Shown: piece by piece, positions 24,250 through 37,043 of the stretch
How positions within the stretch are numbered: the stretch's first letter is position 1
Layout of the letters: the number at the start of each line of letters is the position of its first letter
DNA from: Moringa oleifera
Taxonomy: Eukaryota; Streptophyta; Magnoliopsida; Brassicales; Moringaceae
Reading direction: 5' to 3'
DNA length: 64,000 nucleotides
Assembly: GCA_021397835.1 (NCBI GenBank)
Contig: JAJFZO010000889.1
Span: 5,146,001-5,210,000, forward strand
Notes under the pieces: model-generated
Seen by the model: the letters and a program-made list of their open reading frames with translations, nothing else
The model's database searches: none
Told to the model about the DNA's origin: nothing
Program-made: the position numbers and the translations under genes

Positions 24250-26826
24250 CCGTTCACATTTATTAGGCCCTGGACCCATTAAATGGATCCATCGTTAAAG
24301 TTAAAAATTGTACCATGTTTTTCAATTCAAAATTTAAATTTTAATATTCAAAAAGTAATTTTAATTTTAATTAAAATTTTATATTAAAATTTTTTAATAT
24401 GTTTTATTACAAATAATTATTTTAATTTATATAAAAAAATGTTTTAAAATTTTGTAAAATATAATTCATAAATTAAAAATTGTTTAATTTGAAATATAAA
24501 CTTAAAACAAAACCTAAAATTTATTTAAATCATATTTAAAATTGAACCAATTATAAAACAGTTGATATTTCATCATTAAAATTAAAAACCGTTTATAGTT
24601 TTCTTTTTTTTATATTTATTACAAAAAATTATATGTTTCCCCATAAAAATAACACGGATTAATAGTTGCAGACATACATAAAGTTTACACAAGCCAACAA
24701 AATATAAATCAAGAACCCTCCGGTTCAAATTTCTGGTGGGCCCACAAAATATTCCTCCACACAGATATATGAGGCGTGAAAGGAAATTTTTTTAGGATAA
24801 AAATTCATATTATAAGATATTTTCAGGGAAAAAAACATATTATATGATTAAATAAGTTGTGTTCATAACGTGGTTCCACTCTTTACACGACGAAGAAAAT
24901 TTTATTTAAAAAAGACAGTTAAAATAAATGAAAAGTGTATTTTATTATTCCTTTGAACATTTATTTTTATTATTTATTTATTGTTATCTCTTCTCTCAGT
25001 TTTTACATTTCTTATTAGTGGTAAACGCAAACGGGAAGTTCCCGCCAGAAAGCGTTTCACTATTCAGAAGCGAACAAAGTTTCGCATAACATCGAGTAAT
25101 CTTCTTTCCATTTTCATTTCAGGTTCAGTAATCGGATTCTTCGAAGCAATGCCTTCTCTCGCGATTCTTATTTCCGTGTCAGCTTTCCTCGGCATCCCTG
25201 GTGTTTTCATTGTTCAAGTTCCGTAATTGCTGGCATGATCGCGGATTTGTTTAACCTAATATAATGAATGGTCACGAAGGCCATTATCTCATCGGGTTAG
25301 TGAACGAAACCATGCATGATTTCCATGATGTTAATCGATTACTCAATATTCTTTGTTTTCCTCCATAATTAGTTCCTAATATTGGTGTATGAATGTTTAT
25401 GATAAATATCCTGATATTGCCGATTGACATGGTGAACTGGTCAATCCGATTAGTTTTGAATCACTGGGTGATGCACGCATCTCACAAAGGGGAATGTCCT
25501 TATTTTCATTGCACAATTTATTAGTTGTGGTGTCTTCCTGTGTTCTTCTTTAAGCGTCATTTTCCATAGTGCCTTTCCATCTGACTTCACACTGTTTAGA
25601 AGACAAATTGCTTACTGTAGCATAAAAACCGGGTTTATATTTCATCGACTGGATACGAAGCGCTAACTTTAGTTACATGATACTCGAGAAAACACGACGT
25701 GGAACATAATACATTAAAGACAAAGATGAAGATAGGCAAAGACACAGCTGACCCTTACATACTAGTTCTTTCCTTTTTGTTTTATTGGGAGGGTTGATTA
25801 TCATACATCTGCTGATTAGGTCTACTGTTGCATCTGATCTCCACCGGAAGCTGCAAGGGAGGTGCAGAAAATTAGTAAGAAGCAGTTTTTAGCCAATAAA
25901 AGACAGTATTATGATGAAAATTTTGACCCGAGAAGATCCAAAATAAAGGATATATTTGTCAATTTAAGTGACGGTGCAGTTCTAGGGCTGGAGGAGCCCA
26001 CCTATGAGAAAAGACAAAGCAATGAACAAAAAAAAGTCACAAAAGTATGAGAAAGGAGTATAAAATATTGAGTTAAAGTTGTGATAGAATCCTTGATGAA
26101 ATCTAGAATCGAGGCCAAGGCATGTATCCCACATGGAATTTCTTGATCTAGTAAGCGTAGGAACATTGGCGGTTTATCTGGAAAAGGTAGGATCATATCT
26201 CTTGTGGGCTTTCTTTGGCTCACCGACAGGATAAGGGTCGAATGGAGTTTGGTTAGGCATGCCTTTTTGTGCAGATTTTCAATATAAGCAAAAAGCAGTT
26301 AGGTGCACAAGATATTGGCCCAGAGATAATTTATGGACCAGACAAGCTAGCATCTAAGGAGTTTTCATTTTCAGCATTCTCGGTTTTTACACGGTCCCAT
26401 GAAGGCAACTCAATTAAAGGATGAGAAATGACACTGCACGGAAAGCAATTAAAAGGATGACAAATGACACTGCAAAATTTAACTGAGAGCCCCTATGGTT
26501 ATATGTGGATGAGAGGGTAAAGGTGCAGATTACAGAGACCCCATCTCATGTGGCACTCCCTATCTGCTTCCAGTTAAATAGAAGTTTACCATTCTCCCAT
26601 TACATATAAGGCCTTTACTGCTACATCATTCATACAAGGGGACTTCCATATGATGGCATTATCCTTCACTTGTTTGTAAAGTCTATGGGCTGTGAATGAA
26701 AGTAGTGAATGATGCAGCAAACAAACGTTGATATTGATTTTAGAAATAAGATGATAACTAATTATCTAGCTCTACTACTGGAAGAAAGTAACTTATCCAT
26801 TACCTGTCCAGCTCATATTCGGTGCT
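24250..26826. other. Intergenic region between ATAD3 and RL
   Basis: About 2.6 kb. 24300-24660 and 24780-24980 are strongly AT-rich. Short frames at 24981-25226 (81 codons, hydrophobic in its second half) and 25862-26050 have no recognisable family or splice context. A partial tandem duplication lies at 26411-26474. The right end is the 3' UTR of the RL gene. Confidence 0.45.
26411..26474 (+). repeat. Imperfect tandem duplication
   Basis: A unit of about 28 bases beginning CAATTAAAGGATGA recurs at about 26446 with small differences (period about 35). Confidence 0.75.
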
Positions 26827-27081
26827 TTAGTTGCTGTTTCCACTTGAACCATAGTTGGGATATGGATAAAGGCCAGACTCAATGTCATTTACATCCTTGA
26901 TGAGTTTCTCATAGTGCGTCTTCACTTCCTCCACTGGTTTCCCCACAGCCTTGGCAACATTCTGCCAGCGGTCTGCAGTGTCCCTATCATATTTTGCGAG
27001 GGCCTTTTCAAATAGTTTGTTTTGTTTAGGGGTCCAAGATGAACTAGAGCTACGTGAAGAAGTCATGGAGTTGGATGCCAT
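26827..27081 (-). CDS. RL: RADIALIS-like SANT/MYB protein
   Basis: An 84-residue single-domain MYB-related (SANT) protein. A Ser-rich start ([15 protein letters not shown]) is followed by one MYB repeat at about 16-67: [19 protein letters not shown], then [26 protein letters not shown]. The spaced Trp/Tyr core and the EEVK-HYE-L motif are those of RADIALIS and the RL/RSM family. Such small proteins lack the second MYB domain of DIVARICATA and compete with it for partner proteins, thereby limiting its activity. The tail, [16 protein letters not shown], is the usual short C-terminal extension. Position between ATAD3 and the PUB5/HBI1 cluster matches RL4 (At2g18328) and RL3 (At4g36570). Which RL paralogue it equals cannot be told from sequence alone. 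Confidence 0.92.
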   Translation of the reverse strand: MASNSMTSSRSSSSSWTPKQNKLFEKALAKYDRDTADRWQNVAKAVGKPVEEVKTHYEKLIKDVNDIESGLYPYPNYGSSGNSN

Positions 27082-28899
27082 GGGTGTGTGCCTAAATAAC
27101 TCAATAGAAGTACTGCAAGATGTTTACGGGCTCCGGAGAATAGCAGACTGAAAAGTTAAGAACCAGGTCAGAACCTAAATGAGAATGGAAGAATGACTAG
27201 ATTGAATCCTACAAAAGGGAAGAAGGAAAAGATGGATGGTTTCAGTCAAGGAAGATGACCTGAAGTCAAGGGTGGTATGGGGGAGATGTCATCGGAGGAG
27301 GTCCTTATAAGCAGGAGGAAAAGGTTGGTGGGGTTGAGCCAGTTGGGAGAATATATCCTCCAAAAGGGCAGAATATGGAGTGACTCGTTCCCTTATGAAC
27401 CACAAATGGAGCAGGACAAGAAACAGTGCATGAAAGCGAAGAATCAGTATCCAAGGGCAGGCTCTTTATTTCTTAACCAAACAAGATTCCTTGATTATAT
27501 AAGTGGCAAGTGGAATTTCCCCTTTCAGTTAGTAGTCAGTGAACAATAAGATCAGCAGTATATACTGTTAGCTGGATTGAATTTACGCTCTATTCCCTTT
27601 CTAAAAGTTGCATTATTGAACTAATCAAATTTTGTTTTTCCTTATCTCTAGTTTAAACAGGCCAATTCCTCTAGTGTTTTGCAAACATAAATAAAAGAAA
27701 GGAACTTATAGCTGACTAGGGATCACCTGAATTCTTACCTTTCAAGTGGCAGTAGGGAGCATTTTTCATATTGGCTCTGCTCATCGCTGTACTCTCTCCT
27801 TCTTTTTTAATAGTGAGTATCTAGTAATTGTTTTTTGCCCAAGTGTTGCTTGATCTTGAGGATGCATGTAGCTGGTTTGCTTGCATAATGACAGGAGTCT
27901 GACTGCTGTTAGTATTTTAGTGACAAGACTCAGCATCATTTCACAAAAATGAGGGGAGTAGCAACTAGTATAGATACTACTTGATGAATTAACTCAAGGG
28001 TCTCCTTTCAATGGAGATGCTCGTATATCAGGCGTTATTTGCTGTGTTAAAAGCTGTATATGCCCCAAAAAGGAAGGATGAATCAGCTCAGGCTCCAAAT
28101 AATCAGGTGGCCTTGTGGACAAGGGACAATTGGTACCATCTGTTTCTTCTCAATAACCCTCCTTTCCCCTCATTTGGGAGGGGATAAGGGGCTAGTACTC
28201 ATCTTATCAGTGTCTTAATATTTAGTTTTACATTAAAAAAAATTATATAGGACAATTAAATGAAAAATGGTCATTGTGCTTCTCCCCTTTGTGCAAAATT
28301 TAAAATTTTAATAACGTGGCGAAGCTTGACAAAATATAAGAAGGAAAAAGATAATGACTTGGATTAATTGTAACCAAAGTGTTAGTCCACAGAACTTCAT
28401 ACTAATGGTGAAACTTAGCCCATGTTTGGAGTTTGAAGCAAAAAAAAATTCAGTGGAGATGGATTAGTGTCTTTTCTTTTTTTCTTTTTTCTTTTTCCTT
28501 TTGGTGGCTCTCTATCCTTTTCCATTTATGTAGAAATCATGTGTATGAATCATGTCATGTACTCTAACTCTCAATTTTTGTTTCATTATTCTCTGCACCT
28601 CGACCTGTGAATCTTAGGAAATGCACATTTTGTTAGTAACTAGGACCAATGCCATGTTCTCTCTCTCAAGCTGGACAAAAGGGTTAAACTGTTTGAAGGG
28701 TAGTTGTGGCTTATCGCACGAAACAATTTAGCTGGACTGATTAAGTCACCTTCACATTATGAGCTAGTGACTGCATGCTGGAACTGATAGACCATGGGGT
28801 TTCTTTTTGTTGTTAATTGATTTCAGACCAAGGTTCAGGTAGTCGTGAAAAATGAAGAAGCAATGTTAATTGTAGCTTTCTGCTTTTGTTTCATGGTCT
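27082..28899. other. Intergenic, RL upstream region
   Basis: Presumed RL promoter and leader (27082-about 27600), then non-coding DNA. A 90-codon plus-strand frame at 27277-27549 has no family features and overlaps the RL promoter. T-rich tracts near 28460-28510. No gene seen. Confidence 0.4.
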
Positions 28900-29760
28900 G
28901 CATTATTGACTTGCAAATACAAACGGTGCAACTGGTTGCTTGTTGTCTTTGTACTAACTAAAGCATCAATATTCATATCAAGGAGAAGTATCACCAGAGA
29001 CAAAATGGAACATGGTTGGAAAAAATTTACACTGATAACTTTAAAGCTTTCTGATAGTTTCTTGTTATTGCTCAGTTTGGTGCACTGGTTTTCTGGACTT
29101 CCACCTTTCCTTGGACATCAGATCTGTTCAACAGTAGAGTTGCTAGGTCACTTAGATTTGGATTCTGATGTTCTTGGATTATTAACTTACATGGATAATG
29201 TTACCCTAATATTCATCTTCTACAAAGTACATGAAGTTCTATTGTCATGGAATTACATGAAACTTGTGGCACTCAATTGGATGAATTCCAAATCTTTGAA
29301 AATCTTCTTGCTGATGAATCTTATCATCAGTGGCTCCTCTTTTTTCCCAAAATTTTCTTGCTTTGTGCCCATCTAGCTCTTGATTCCTCCACTTGCAACT
29401 ATTCCAGCCAAGATATGGACTAACTTTTTTGTCGAAAAATATTAGCTGGGTATAATATGAGGTATATTTCCAACTTTTTATTTTTATATTTATTGTTAAG
29501 CAAGGTATATTTTTCAAGTTGAGATAATATCTTTGCAGATACCGAGAACCTGATGTGCCTACCAAGCAAGTTGGCTGCTGAGCTGACCTTTTGGAAGTGC
29601 CCTTGCACTGTCACGTCTATGTTTCAAGGGTATAAACCAGCAACTGCTTTCTGGACTAAAGGTAGCCAGTACGGAAGATTGAAAAACTACTTTCTGCCAC
29701 TGATTGTTGTTATATGCTCTATTAAGTTCAATTTAATATTGGTTGATGGATGATGCATTA
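28900..29760 (+). other. Unassigned region with coding-like fragments
   Basis: Contains a 156-codon plus-strand open frame (28906-29376). In another plus frame, from 29249, a segment begins MELHETCGTQLDEFQIFENL and continues without a stop to about 29420. A further open stretch lies at about 29540-29750 (PSKLAAELTFWKCPCTVTSM). The amino-acid composition looks more protein-like than the neighbouring DNA, but the fragments sit in different frames, no consistent splicing joins them and no family is recognised. It could be an old gene remnant or chance. Confidence 0.25.
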
Positions 29761-31750
29761 GAATTATGTTTTAACAATTTAAAAGTTGCAATATTTAATG
29801 CGTAGATTATATCATACTTTCTCAACTGTCTTAAGTAGTGATTTCATTTCATCAAATCCTTCTCTGGAAAACTGTGGTTGACATTGTTAACTCATTAAAG
29901 GAAGATTTTATTGACCTGTGAAAGAGATGGGCAGGGTGCTGAAGTTTAATCATTGGATGAGAGAGACTTGCAAATGTGAATGGAATCTGTACTGGTAGTG
30001 GTCCTTATGGTACAAATCTTTGTGAGATTCGGTATTTTCATGACTTCATGTCCACCTAAATGAGAGCTCTGAAATTGGGTTCTTGGGTTTTCCATCTGGG
30101 GGACTTTTAATTCTATTGTCTTCACTTGATAATTAATCTATGCAGCAATAACAAAGCTTGTCAGCAGATGTTACATAGACTACAGGTAGGGGTTCCTAAG
30201 CTAGATACTCTGATGACTTATGCATAATTATTCTCTCATCGCTCCTCTTATTCGTTTAACGTAACCTTTCAGGAGTTAAAGAGACTTCTCTTTTCACATC
30301 TGGTCCAGACTTATGATGCTTTTTCAGGGAATCATTCGAACTAAATGGCAAAAGCCCCCAAAAAAATGATCTTGCTGTGATTTGGTTTCCAAGGACACAA
30401 GTAGACGGTATGAAGTTGATGTGCCGTCAAATGAGTATGCTGTGCATGTGCATACTGTTAAGCATGGCGTGGACACAGCTCAATAATCTTTTTTACGTGA
30501 AGAGCTGGGAACCATTTAGAGAGACTCAGAGATGATAACAGGTCTGTGGTGTAAATCTGCTGGATAAGATAGGACACATTTTCTTCTTGTATTGTCATGA
30601 AGGCAGACAAGGAACAAGATGGACTCACAAATTAAGCACCACTGCTTTTTCACATTTATTCCCTGGAAAGAAAACTCCACTGACTTTTGGCATTATCAGT
30701 GGGGTCCTTGCAGAATCTGTGCAACTACAAATAAACTGTCAATTGTGAAGCTTCCTCTTTGATGACATGCATGGTTTTGGGTACTTCCATTTGGCTTGCT
30801 TGGGCCTTGTAGCCCTTTGGATCTTTCAAGAATTTGCTGTGGTTTCTGAATGATCCTTAAACTGAAAACCTGGAAAATTTGAGATTTGTTACGAATGTGA
30901 TTATGAAGTGAAGACAACGGAATTAAAAGTCAAGCTTTTATGTCTGTCAACTATATAGTAATTGATGTGAATGTGATCATACTGTATGCTATGTTGAAAC
31001 TTTGGAGTTATTATTCATTAGGGTTAAATGCTATTGGTTCAAATGTTTTCTTGATCTACCTTTGTTTATTCCCTATGAATTTGAGGCACTGATAATGTTG
31101 TATTGTACCCATATTAATCTGTCAAAGAGGTGCAGTATCCTTCAGGAACTTAAAAAAGAACTTGAATTTATGGACAGGTCTTCTTGATAATCATATTTAT
31201 GCTCCTCTTTGTTGCATGATTGTTCCACAGCATAGCACTAGCTTGACCCACTGCTGCATAACGTGGATTGCTGCATGCAGGTTAAGCTGCCAGCATGAAG
31301 ATTCTGCCACATGCTTTGAGAACTTTGTCTTAATATAAATGTAGTTAAAATAGGATACAAAACTATATATCATTCATTTTAAATATACAGAGATATCGTC
31401 TTCTTCCATTTCTCTTTTTTTTTTTTTTTCATGCCACTAAATCATTTGATTTTTAAATTATTTTTGGATAAATTTGTAACTTGTTAGAACCCATAAACCA
31501 GATAAGATCATAAAAAAAGATGAGAGAATAAGAGAGAAGCATGAGCTTCCACCTCTATTTTTGTTTTCCATTAGTTTTCGGTCCTTTTAAAATATTTTGG
31601 TCGCTCATGTACGGAAGTGCAAAAAAAATAGTAATTTTGGTTTGTTTTAATAAAAGGAAATAGATTTGTGTGAAAAAGGAAAATTTGCTCAACAAAGTTC
31701 ACGTGTTGTTAACTTAGGTTTCCTCATAGGTTGTACGGCGTCGTGTCTTG
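29761..31750. other. Intergenic DNA
   Basis: About 2 kb with no supported gene on either strand. Short frames at 30696-30917 (minus) and 31002-31187 (plus) lack family features. A T run lies near 31417-31428. Confidence 0.4.
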
Positions 31751-31764
31751 TGCTACAGCTCATT

Positions 31765-31845
31765 GGCCCAGAATAGACTATTGTGTCTAAATGTAACCTT
31801 TTAAGGCCCATTGAAACGGTAAGAACCCTTACAACATAAAGCCCA
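31765..31845. promoter_or_regulatory. Cluster of site II (TGGGCY) elements
   Basis: GGCCCA at 31765-31770, GGCCCA at 31805-31810 and AGCCCA at 31840-31845: three minus-strand matches to TGGGCY within 81 bases. Such clusters usually sit just upstream of the transcription start of housekeeping genes, yet no confident gene follows on either side. Confidence 0.4.
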
Positions 31846-31859
31846 AATGCTGAAGAGAG

Positions 31860-34100
31860 ATCGGTCAACACCTTGCTGTCTAATGCTTAGGGCCATTTCT
31901 TCTGCATGAGCAGTTGCGCCATTGCCACCAAAATCATTCCACATTCTGAACAAGCTGTCCTTTGCTCCGGCGATTTGAGGTCATCTTGGCAATGGTATTC
32001 CCGGTCTCCATAGATCATGTTGCTGCATTGCTGCAGATGATCTCTACCCCGTTCTTGCACAGTCTGTAATGGCTAACAAACCCTTTTCGGGCCTCTGCTT
32101 ACACCCAAAACCACGCAGCACTGCAATCTGACATCAGATCCTTGGATACCCTTCTTCGACAACAAAACACAGAGTTTGATGCACTGTTTTTTTGTCTTCT
32201 GGTGCTGTCATGTTATCACAAATAGACTGTGGAGAATGGGAAGGAAGCAATCGTTGGATTGGGAGAGCAAAGGAACTGCTCCTTCTTCTTCGTCGTAAGT
32301 GAGAGTGAAGGTAGTCGGAGAAGAGCCCAATGAAACGGGGAACCGAATGGACGAAATTTGGTTGAGATTCTTTGTTCCATGTGGGTGGGAGCCATTGGGT
32401 TTATGGCGATCATCAACTTTAGGTATAGGTTTTTTGGAAATTTTGCGTTTTTGTGTTCTTGAAAAGTCTTCAATAAGCAGTTCTTATGTTATCATTTAAT
32501 CTGTTTTCTTTTGAAAACTAGAAGGTAAGATCGTTGGTATATCTTGTGTGACTATGGTGCATCTTTTTAGAGCTGATAAGTATTGGAATCTTGGGACTTG
32601 AATTTGACTGAAATCAATTGGCATGCAAGTACTACTCTTGGGAAATTGGAATTATGGCTTACAATTTTTATGCCCTAACCCTAATCTAATACAACAGGAA
32701 TGATTGAGTATCTGCATTACTTGAACCCTGTGCATTACAGCCTAGGCAGTGGACCCTGAAAGCGTCCTTGTTCAAGTATAGGACATGGTCGTCAATGACA
32801 TGGTCCCTATGCCTCCAGTCAGACAGGGCAGTTAACTGATTTTAAAACGATAGAATGAAGTAGAAGAGGAAGCTAAGTGGGTTATGACCTCCAAGGAATA
32901 TCAAGAAAATCCAGCTACTTTGACACACATAAATTCAGAGTTGTCTTTGGTTTTGCTTCCTATGGAGGGCTCATGGCCTCAAAATGATGACAGAATTAAC
33001 ATTTTTGGCTCTGGGATCATGGGAAACTGAGGTAATCAGTCATCCTTCATAATATAGAAGTGCAGGGCACTTTCTTGTGGTAAATGATGATGTAATGCAG
33101 TCTTTTCTTCAATGCTTAGGACGACTTACTCAATTAAGGTAAGGATCACAGATTGGTAAAAATGGAAGGTGCATTCATGATAGATAGAATCTCCACTTAT
33201 CTTTTATCTTTGAACACATAATGAAACTTAGCAGAAGCGGACTCTCAGCATTTTAGTTAGCACAACTCTTGACTCTGAACCAATCTGTTTGGTTGGAACA
33301 CCAGCATAGATAGGTTATTTTGCAAGGTCTCTTAGGTTGACTGCCTATTAGGTCATTTTAAGTGAACTTTCTTCATTTTTTCTCTCTCATTTCTTCTGTT
33401 TGTAATGCATCATATTGTAATATTGTAGTTAGGAAGTTCATGATAAGTTGAATCATAAAACTCCAAATAACTCTTCTGAGCTTCTACCAGTTTATTTACC
33501 ACTTCCATGTGATGTGAGCTATGACGATGAATTTACTTTCTTCCATGTGCCATAAATGCTGCAATGGGCAACTCATATCTATGGGGTTGATTTTGACACA
33601 ACATTTTGTTTGTTATGAATTCTTAGACGAGTCATATCATGTGATTGATACTTTTCTGCAGTCTTCTTCTGCTCTGAAACACACTATATATCCGCAAACC
33701 CTGCTTGAGGAAGGATTTGGCATATCTTTTGACCATGAAACTGATGAAACAGTACCTGATACCGCTAAGTAATTGCGTTACTGGACTTATTTTTCATGTT
33801 ATATTTCCTCAAGGTGAACATAAGGAACTTAATTTTCCACTTCAGGCTTAGCTGGCGGGAGGAAAGCATCAATTATGCATCAACCAGGAATATCTCCTGA
33901 TGAAAAATTGGGGACTGCCCAATCTAGTTGGGGAAAAACTACAAAGATGGTTTGTGCATGGGTTTTCAATGGTTTGTTCTTACTATGAATTTGTTCAGTG
34001 CATTGTTTCTCATTTTATTGCATGTTCTTTTCCTGATAATGGATTCACATTAATGATACATGTATATTACTCGAATGAGAATCTTTTATTGATTTGAGTT
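31860..34100 (+). other. Possible unassigned transcript or decayed gene
   Basis: Downstream of the site II cluster are several short coding-like segments on the plus strand: an ATG at 31992 opening 25 codons; a 20-codon frame from 32237 (MGRKQSLDWESKGTAPSSSS) that runs into a good donor GTAAGT; an open segment at about 32870-33030 containing HINSELSLVLLPMEGSWPQN; a segment near 33094-33140 ending at GTAAGG; a stretch near 33480-33550 (LPCDVSYDDEFTFFHVP); and one after an acceptor at 33660 (SSSALKHTIYPQTLLEEGFG). I could not join them in one frame, and the 32.7-33.0 kb segment has in-frame stops upstream. A low-expressed gene, a non-coding RNA or a pseudogene are all possible. Confidence 0.3.
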
Positions 34101-35500
34101 TTGTGTTGAATTTTTTAATTAAAAAATATATTTTAATAATTTTTAATAAATAAAAATATTAAAATTATCGATTTTATTAAATTATTATTATCATAATTTT
34201 ATTGAAAGGTCAGAGTGAAAGATCTCTGTAACATTCATCTCTTAATTAACAAAAACTGAGTTTTCACTCTATGGTGTTCAATGAAACATGGGTTGATGAT
34301 GTGATACATTGTAATTTGAGTTGTATTAAATTTTTAAAAAGATTATAATATATAATAATTTAATTTTTTTATTTTTATATTATCATTATAAATTATGAAA
34401 ATATTTTTATTTTTAATAAAAAATTTAAAAAATATAAATAAATGATTTAAAAACTTTTTATCCAATTAGAGATTCTTTGAATAGTTGAAGGTATTACTTG
34501 GGATCTCATCAATTTTAAGAACTTTTCAGGAACCATATCCTAATTTTTTGTGGGTAAGTTCTAGGTTACATAAATCCCAACATTTTAATTGCAATTAATT
34601 GCATCTGCAACTACTTCATGATATTAAATAAGTGCCATAAATCATTAACATGCAGTATGCTGACATGGGACGCTCTTTTAGCACATTATCCATGAAAAAA
34701 TTTGAAGACTTATAAACTAGTTCTTCTAATTTTTGCATTGATTAGCTCCAACCAAAGGGGAGATAACAATTTCAAAGACATCATTACTTGCAAATCTGTG
34801 ACGTAAGCATCTGATTTATCAAAAACAGAGGTTAAGCATGAGATGGGCTCCTAGATATTAATGATTCAAGCTTTAATTATTTCTTGTGGCACGCCTTTCA
34901 ACTGGCCCCATAAATCAACTTCAAGCCTCTTATCTTTTCTGGGTTTTCCTTTTTAATTTTCATGAGCTAACCAATGAGAAAAAGAGAAGTAAAGAGCATG
35001 ACCATAGCAGGACGGATTCTTTCTTTCTTTCTTTCTCTATCTGGGTCAATAGAGAGACAGGTCATAGACCATGGAAGTGGCTTCCACAAGAAATTGGGTT
35101 AACGAGTAACTCGTCCTTTTGCCAATTTTGAACAATATTTTATGCTTCTTCCACTAATTAAACAATACTCAGCTGCCTAACCCCTGCAATTCCCTGAAAT
35201 CAGCGAAGAAATTTACGGAAGTTAATCAAGGAATTAAGTTAATAAACTTTATTCTTTTTATTGGGTCATCTTTTTTGGGCATCATCCACGAAGCGTTCAA
35301 TAGAGACTGCGTTGTTCGTGCACTGAAACGTCAGCTTTATCATGGCTCGCATCTTGCCTACCAACCTTACAAGCCCACTTCTGTACCGTCTGATTTTCAT
35401 TTTCAAGGATCATTCGACTGGGTCTCACATATGAATCGTTCCTTGAAATCAATGGTCAATGTTCATCACGGCTATCACAGATTTGGTCATTAAAGTTTGA
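34101..35500. other. AT-rich intergenic DNA
   Basis: 34110-34460 is extremely AT-rich; it shares a TTTTATTAAATTATTAT core with another AT-rich patch at about 42890-42915, suggesting a dispersed repeat. A TTTC tetranucleotide repeat lies at about 35015-35036. No gene seen. Confidence 0.4.
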
Positions 35501-37043
35501 AGACTGTTTAAACGTTTTGTCAGATTCAGAGACCACTGTATCCATCCCTGTTTCTTTTCTACCTTCTCTGTTCTCTCTAAAGCGAACCGAGAAAACTTTT
35601 GATTAAGTTTGCGCTGCCAGGAGTAACTGGTTGACGGGTGTGTCCTCACTGTTCTGTGTGCGTCTCCCTCTCTTTCATATTCATAGTCTTGCTAGTTAGA
35701 TAAACTCTGTTATCTTTTCTCTCTTCTTTCTCTTTAAAAAGACTTCACCGACCCGAGAACCAACTACTTATCTCCTTTAGATATATTTTTTGCTTTAAGT
35801 GATTATATGCACATTTTTCTTCTTTCCGCCAAGCATTTAAGGGAAATTGTACTGTTTACCGGTGCTCTTTATTGCAGGTTATTACAGGTTCTCGAGGGAG
35901 TTTTGGGTTCTGGCTTTGGCTTCCCTTTCTAGGTTTTAGTCTGTATCCCTCTGTTTTCGTATAATCTTTACGACGGAGAGGCTTTGTTGAGAGTTGGATT
36001 TTCCCAAGGAGAGCAAAGAAAGTGGAGTTTTGATGAGCAAGAATATTATGCGCTCGGGTTCCGGGTGTCGGTCAGCTAAAAAGCTTCTCTCGAACCATCA
36101 CTTCCCATTTACCTTGCTCATCTACGGCAGAGCGGCTCGGGAAATACTCTGATAATCTGAATTTAGCTGGGAATTCGATATAATCGCGACGATTTTGGTT
36201 GGCTTCTGTGGCTAATTTGCATAGTGAGTATGCCTTGTCACTGGTGACTCAACAGTATAGTATACAAGGAAATTCTGTGTGTTGAGAATTGGGTTCTGGT
36301 TGTTTTGCGCATTTAAAGTCTTTTCTGGTGGTTCAACTGCTACTGACTCTGGGGAAAGGAAGGAAGTGAGTTTGTGTTCAGTTGCATCCTAATAGATAAA
36401 AATAGGGGCTCTGGCCATTATCTCGATCTCTGCATTGCTTGGTGAGTTTTCTTGGTTCCTTTTCTTCTCAATATTATTATTACCATGAATTCCTGAATGG
36501 TATTCTTAATTGAAAGTTGAGGCTCCGTTTAATAAAAACTATAGAAGTTCTGAGTATTTATCATGAATAAGAATTGGCTGATCAGGTGTCCTGCATGGTT
36601 GATTCTAAAACCCAGAGAGCTAAGGTTCCTACTCAAAGCAGAACTGAGTAACCAAAATCCAAGAATTCATCTTTTAATGATGCTCTAATATGATAGTCAC
36701 GATATTTTCCCAGAGTTTTAACAGTTAGAAATACAGAACATCGAGAAGGCTGAACCAAGAAGAAGATGGCATGGTATATCTGCAGTTACAGACATACTTT
36801 ATAACATCTTTTAAATAATAATTAATGAATTTGAGTTTCTTTCCCTTAATTTCTATGTTTATTATTCTGAAGCCTAAACCATTCAGAGTTAAGTTTAGGT
36901 GAGGAAGATAGGGCTAGTGTGTCAGTCCTTCTTGTGTTTATAGATGTTATTAGTTACATGATATGTGCTGCTATATCCTGTGGATGAGTATCCGACTCTT
37001 TGGTTAAAAACAAATGTGCAGATCCAGGATAATTCTCTTTTGA
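35501..37043 (+). other. PUB5: PUB5 promoter and spliced 5' leader
   Basis: Pyrimidine-rich stretches (35640-35760) and several plausible intron borders (for example ttgcag at about 35874-35879 and gtgagt at about 36440) suggest that the PUB5 leader is long and carries at least one intron. Exact borders cannot be set without transcripts. No other gene is seen. Confidence 0.4.

Noticed and set aside
24981..25226. 81-codon frame with a hydrophobic second half
   Set aside because: No recognisable family, no partner exons, and lies in AT-rich DNA; probably chance.
27277..27549. 90-codon plus-strand frame in the RL promoter
   Set aside because: No family features, and it overlaps the expected RL leader and promoter.
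34110..34460. AT-rich patch similar to 42890-42915, considered as a MITE
   Set aside because: No terminal inverted repeats or target-site duplications could be found by eye; recorded only as AT-rich DNA.
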